6,389 bases of DNA from Deltaproteobacteria bacterium (GTDB taxonomy: Bacteria; SAR324; JACQKK01): the NCBI GenBank assembly GCA_029858165.1, contig JAOUFO010000108.1:1-6389 (forward strand), read 5' to 3'. Under the pieces are notes generated by a model that did no database searches, was not told where the DNA came from, and worked only from the letters and a program-made list of their open reading frames with translations. Below, in pieces: positions 5,886-6,389 of the stretch (the first letter of the stretch is position 1; each line of letters opens with the position of its first letter). Both the position numbers and the translations under genes were made by a program.

Positions 5886-6389
5886 CCCGGAGAGTTTCTC
5901 CCTGGACCAAACCCTGCTGGTCGGCCCCCAATGGGTCGGCCGACGGCTGGACCAGGTGGTGGGAGAACAACCGGGGGTGACAAGTCGGCAAATGGCCCGG
6001 CGGTTGATTTTGGAAAGTTCAGTGCTGGTAAACGGCCATGGGGCCAAGCCCTCCTCCAAGGTAAAAGATCAGGACCAAATCCAGATCCACATCCCCCCTG
6101 CCAGACCGGCCCGCCTGGAGGGGGAACCCGTACCCCTGGATATTTTGTATGAGGACCCCTGGCTGGTGGTGTTGAACAAACCGGCGGGGGTGGCGGTGCA
6201 TCCCTCGGCAGGTCACGCCAGGGGCACGCTGGTTCATTTTCTGCTGGCCCATTGCGGCGCCATGTCCAATGTGGGGGGGGAGCAGCGGCCCGGCATTGTC
6301 CACCGGCTGGACAAAGACACCTCCGGCGTCCTGGTGGCGGCCAAAAACAACGGGACCCACAACCAACTGGCATCCCAGTTCAAACTCCA
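5866..6389 (+). CDS. rluD: RluD-type 23S rRNA pseudouridine synthase, 3' end cut by the window
   Basis: The frame is open from ATG 5866 to the window edge, giving 174 codons of an expected total of roughly 300-330. An S4 RNA-binding domain lies at about 24-75: VGRRLDQVV, then SRQMARRLI, then VLVNG and the KVKDQDQI turn. The catalytic domain begins at about 91 with LDILYEDPWLVVLNKPAGVAVHP. It contains the family signature HRLDKDTSG at 146-154, in which D149 is the catalytic aspartate. The form NKPxGVxVHP with a GTLVHFLL segment is closer to RluD than to RluC, so the likely targets are helix 69 uridines of 23S rRNA; substrate assignment is inferred. The ATG lies inside the end of rng with a 20-nt overlap and no good Shine-Dalgarno, which suggests translation coupled to rng. 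A downstream TTG at 5875 is a less likely start. No frameshift is visible. Confidence 0.92.
   Translation, partial: MKSLSFDPESFSLDQTLLVGPQWVGRRLDQVVGEQPGVTSRQMARRLILESSVLVNGHGAKPSSKVKDQDQIQIHIPPARPARLEGEPVPLDILYEDPWLVVLNKPAGVAVHPSAGHARGTLVHFLLAHCGAMSNVGGEQRPGIVHRLDKDTSGVLVAAKNNGTHNQLASQFKL

Noticed and set aside
6273..6280. Eight-G run in rluD
   Set aside because: The frame is intact, the run encodes a Gly pair in a variable loop, and similar runs occur throughout the window, so there is no separate signal.
5502..6373. Antisense open frames over the end of rng and the start of rluD
   Set aside because: Low-complexity Pro/Arg/Gly-rich translations opposite well-identified genes; no start signal or domain.

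Overview
The window is about 6.4 kb of chromosomal housekeeping sequence with every gene on the + strand. The proteins are of Gram-negative type. The combination of FtsH, a CdaA-type diadenylate cyclase, a YbbR protein and RNase G suggests a deltaproteobacterium (Desulfobacterota), but this is inferred from gene content and order, not from a marker gene. Codon use is G/C-rich at third positions and looks uniform. I see no mobile element, CRISPR array, tRNA or rRNA, and no sign of recent transfer.

Layout: (1) 2-262 is the 3' end of a gene that is probably tilS (tRNA-Ile lysidine synthetase). (2) 263-525 is the longest stretch without a gene. It holds a sigma70-like promoter whose -10 box sits inside a perfect inverted repeat, then a leader of about 190 nt with predicted hairpins. 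(3) 526-4231 is a likely operon of ftsH (membrane AAA+ zinc protease), cdaA (membrane c-di-AMP synthase) and ybbR (one membrane anchor plus three YbbR repeats). ftsH and cdaA are 42 nt apart, and cdaA and ybbR overlap if the longer ybbR start is used. (4) 4251-4311 is a boundary: an intrinsic terminator whose T-run touches a candidate promoter for the next unit. (5) 4383-6389 is a second unit of rng (RNase G) overlapped by a 3'-truncated rluD-type pseudouridine synthase gene. The window cuts rluD just after its catalytic motif.

Functionally, the first unit combines membrane-protein quality control with c-di-AMP signalling and its likely envelope-facing regulator YbbR. The second combines rRNA/mRNA processing with 23S rRNA modification. 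In related lineages folP and glmM often flank this ftsH/cdaA/ybbR neighbourhood. Neither is present at those positions here, which is the most notable feature of gene order.

I found no convincing new biological system. The observations worth a second look are regulatory: the operator-like repeat over the ftsH -10 box, the structured leader, TTG starts on two consecutive genes, a UGA-C stop followed by a palindrome between two genes in the same frame, and a nine-G run in ftsH.
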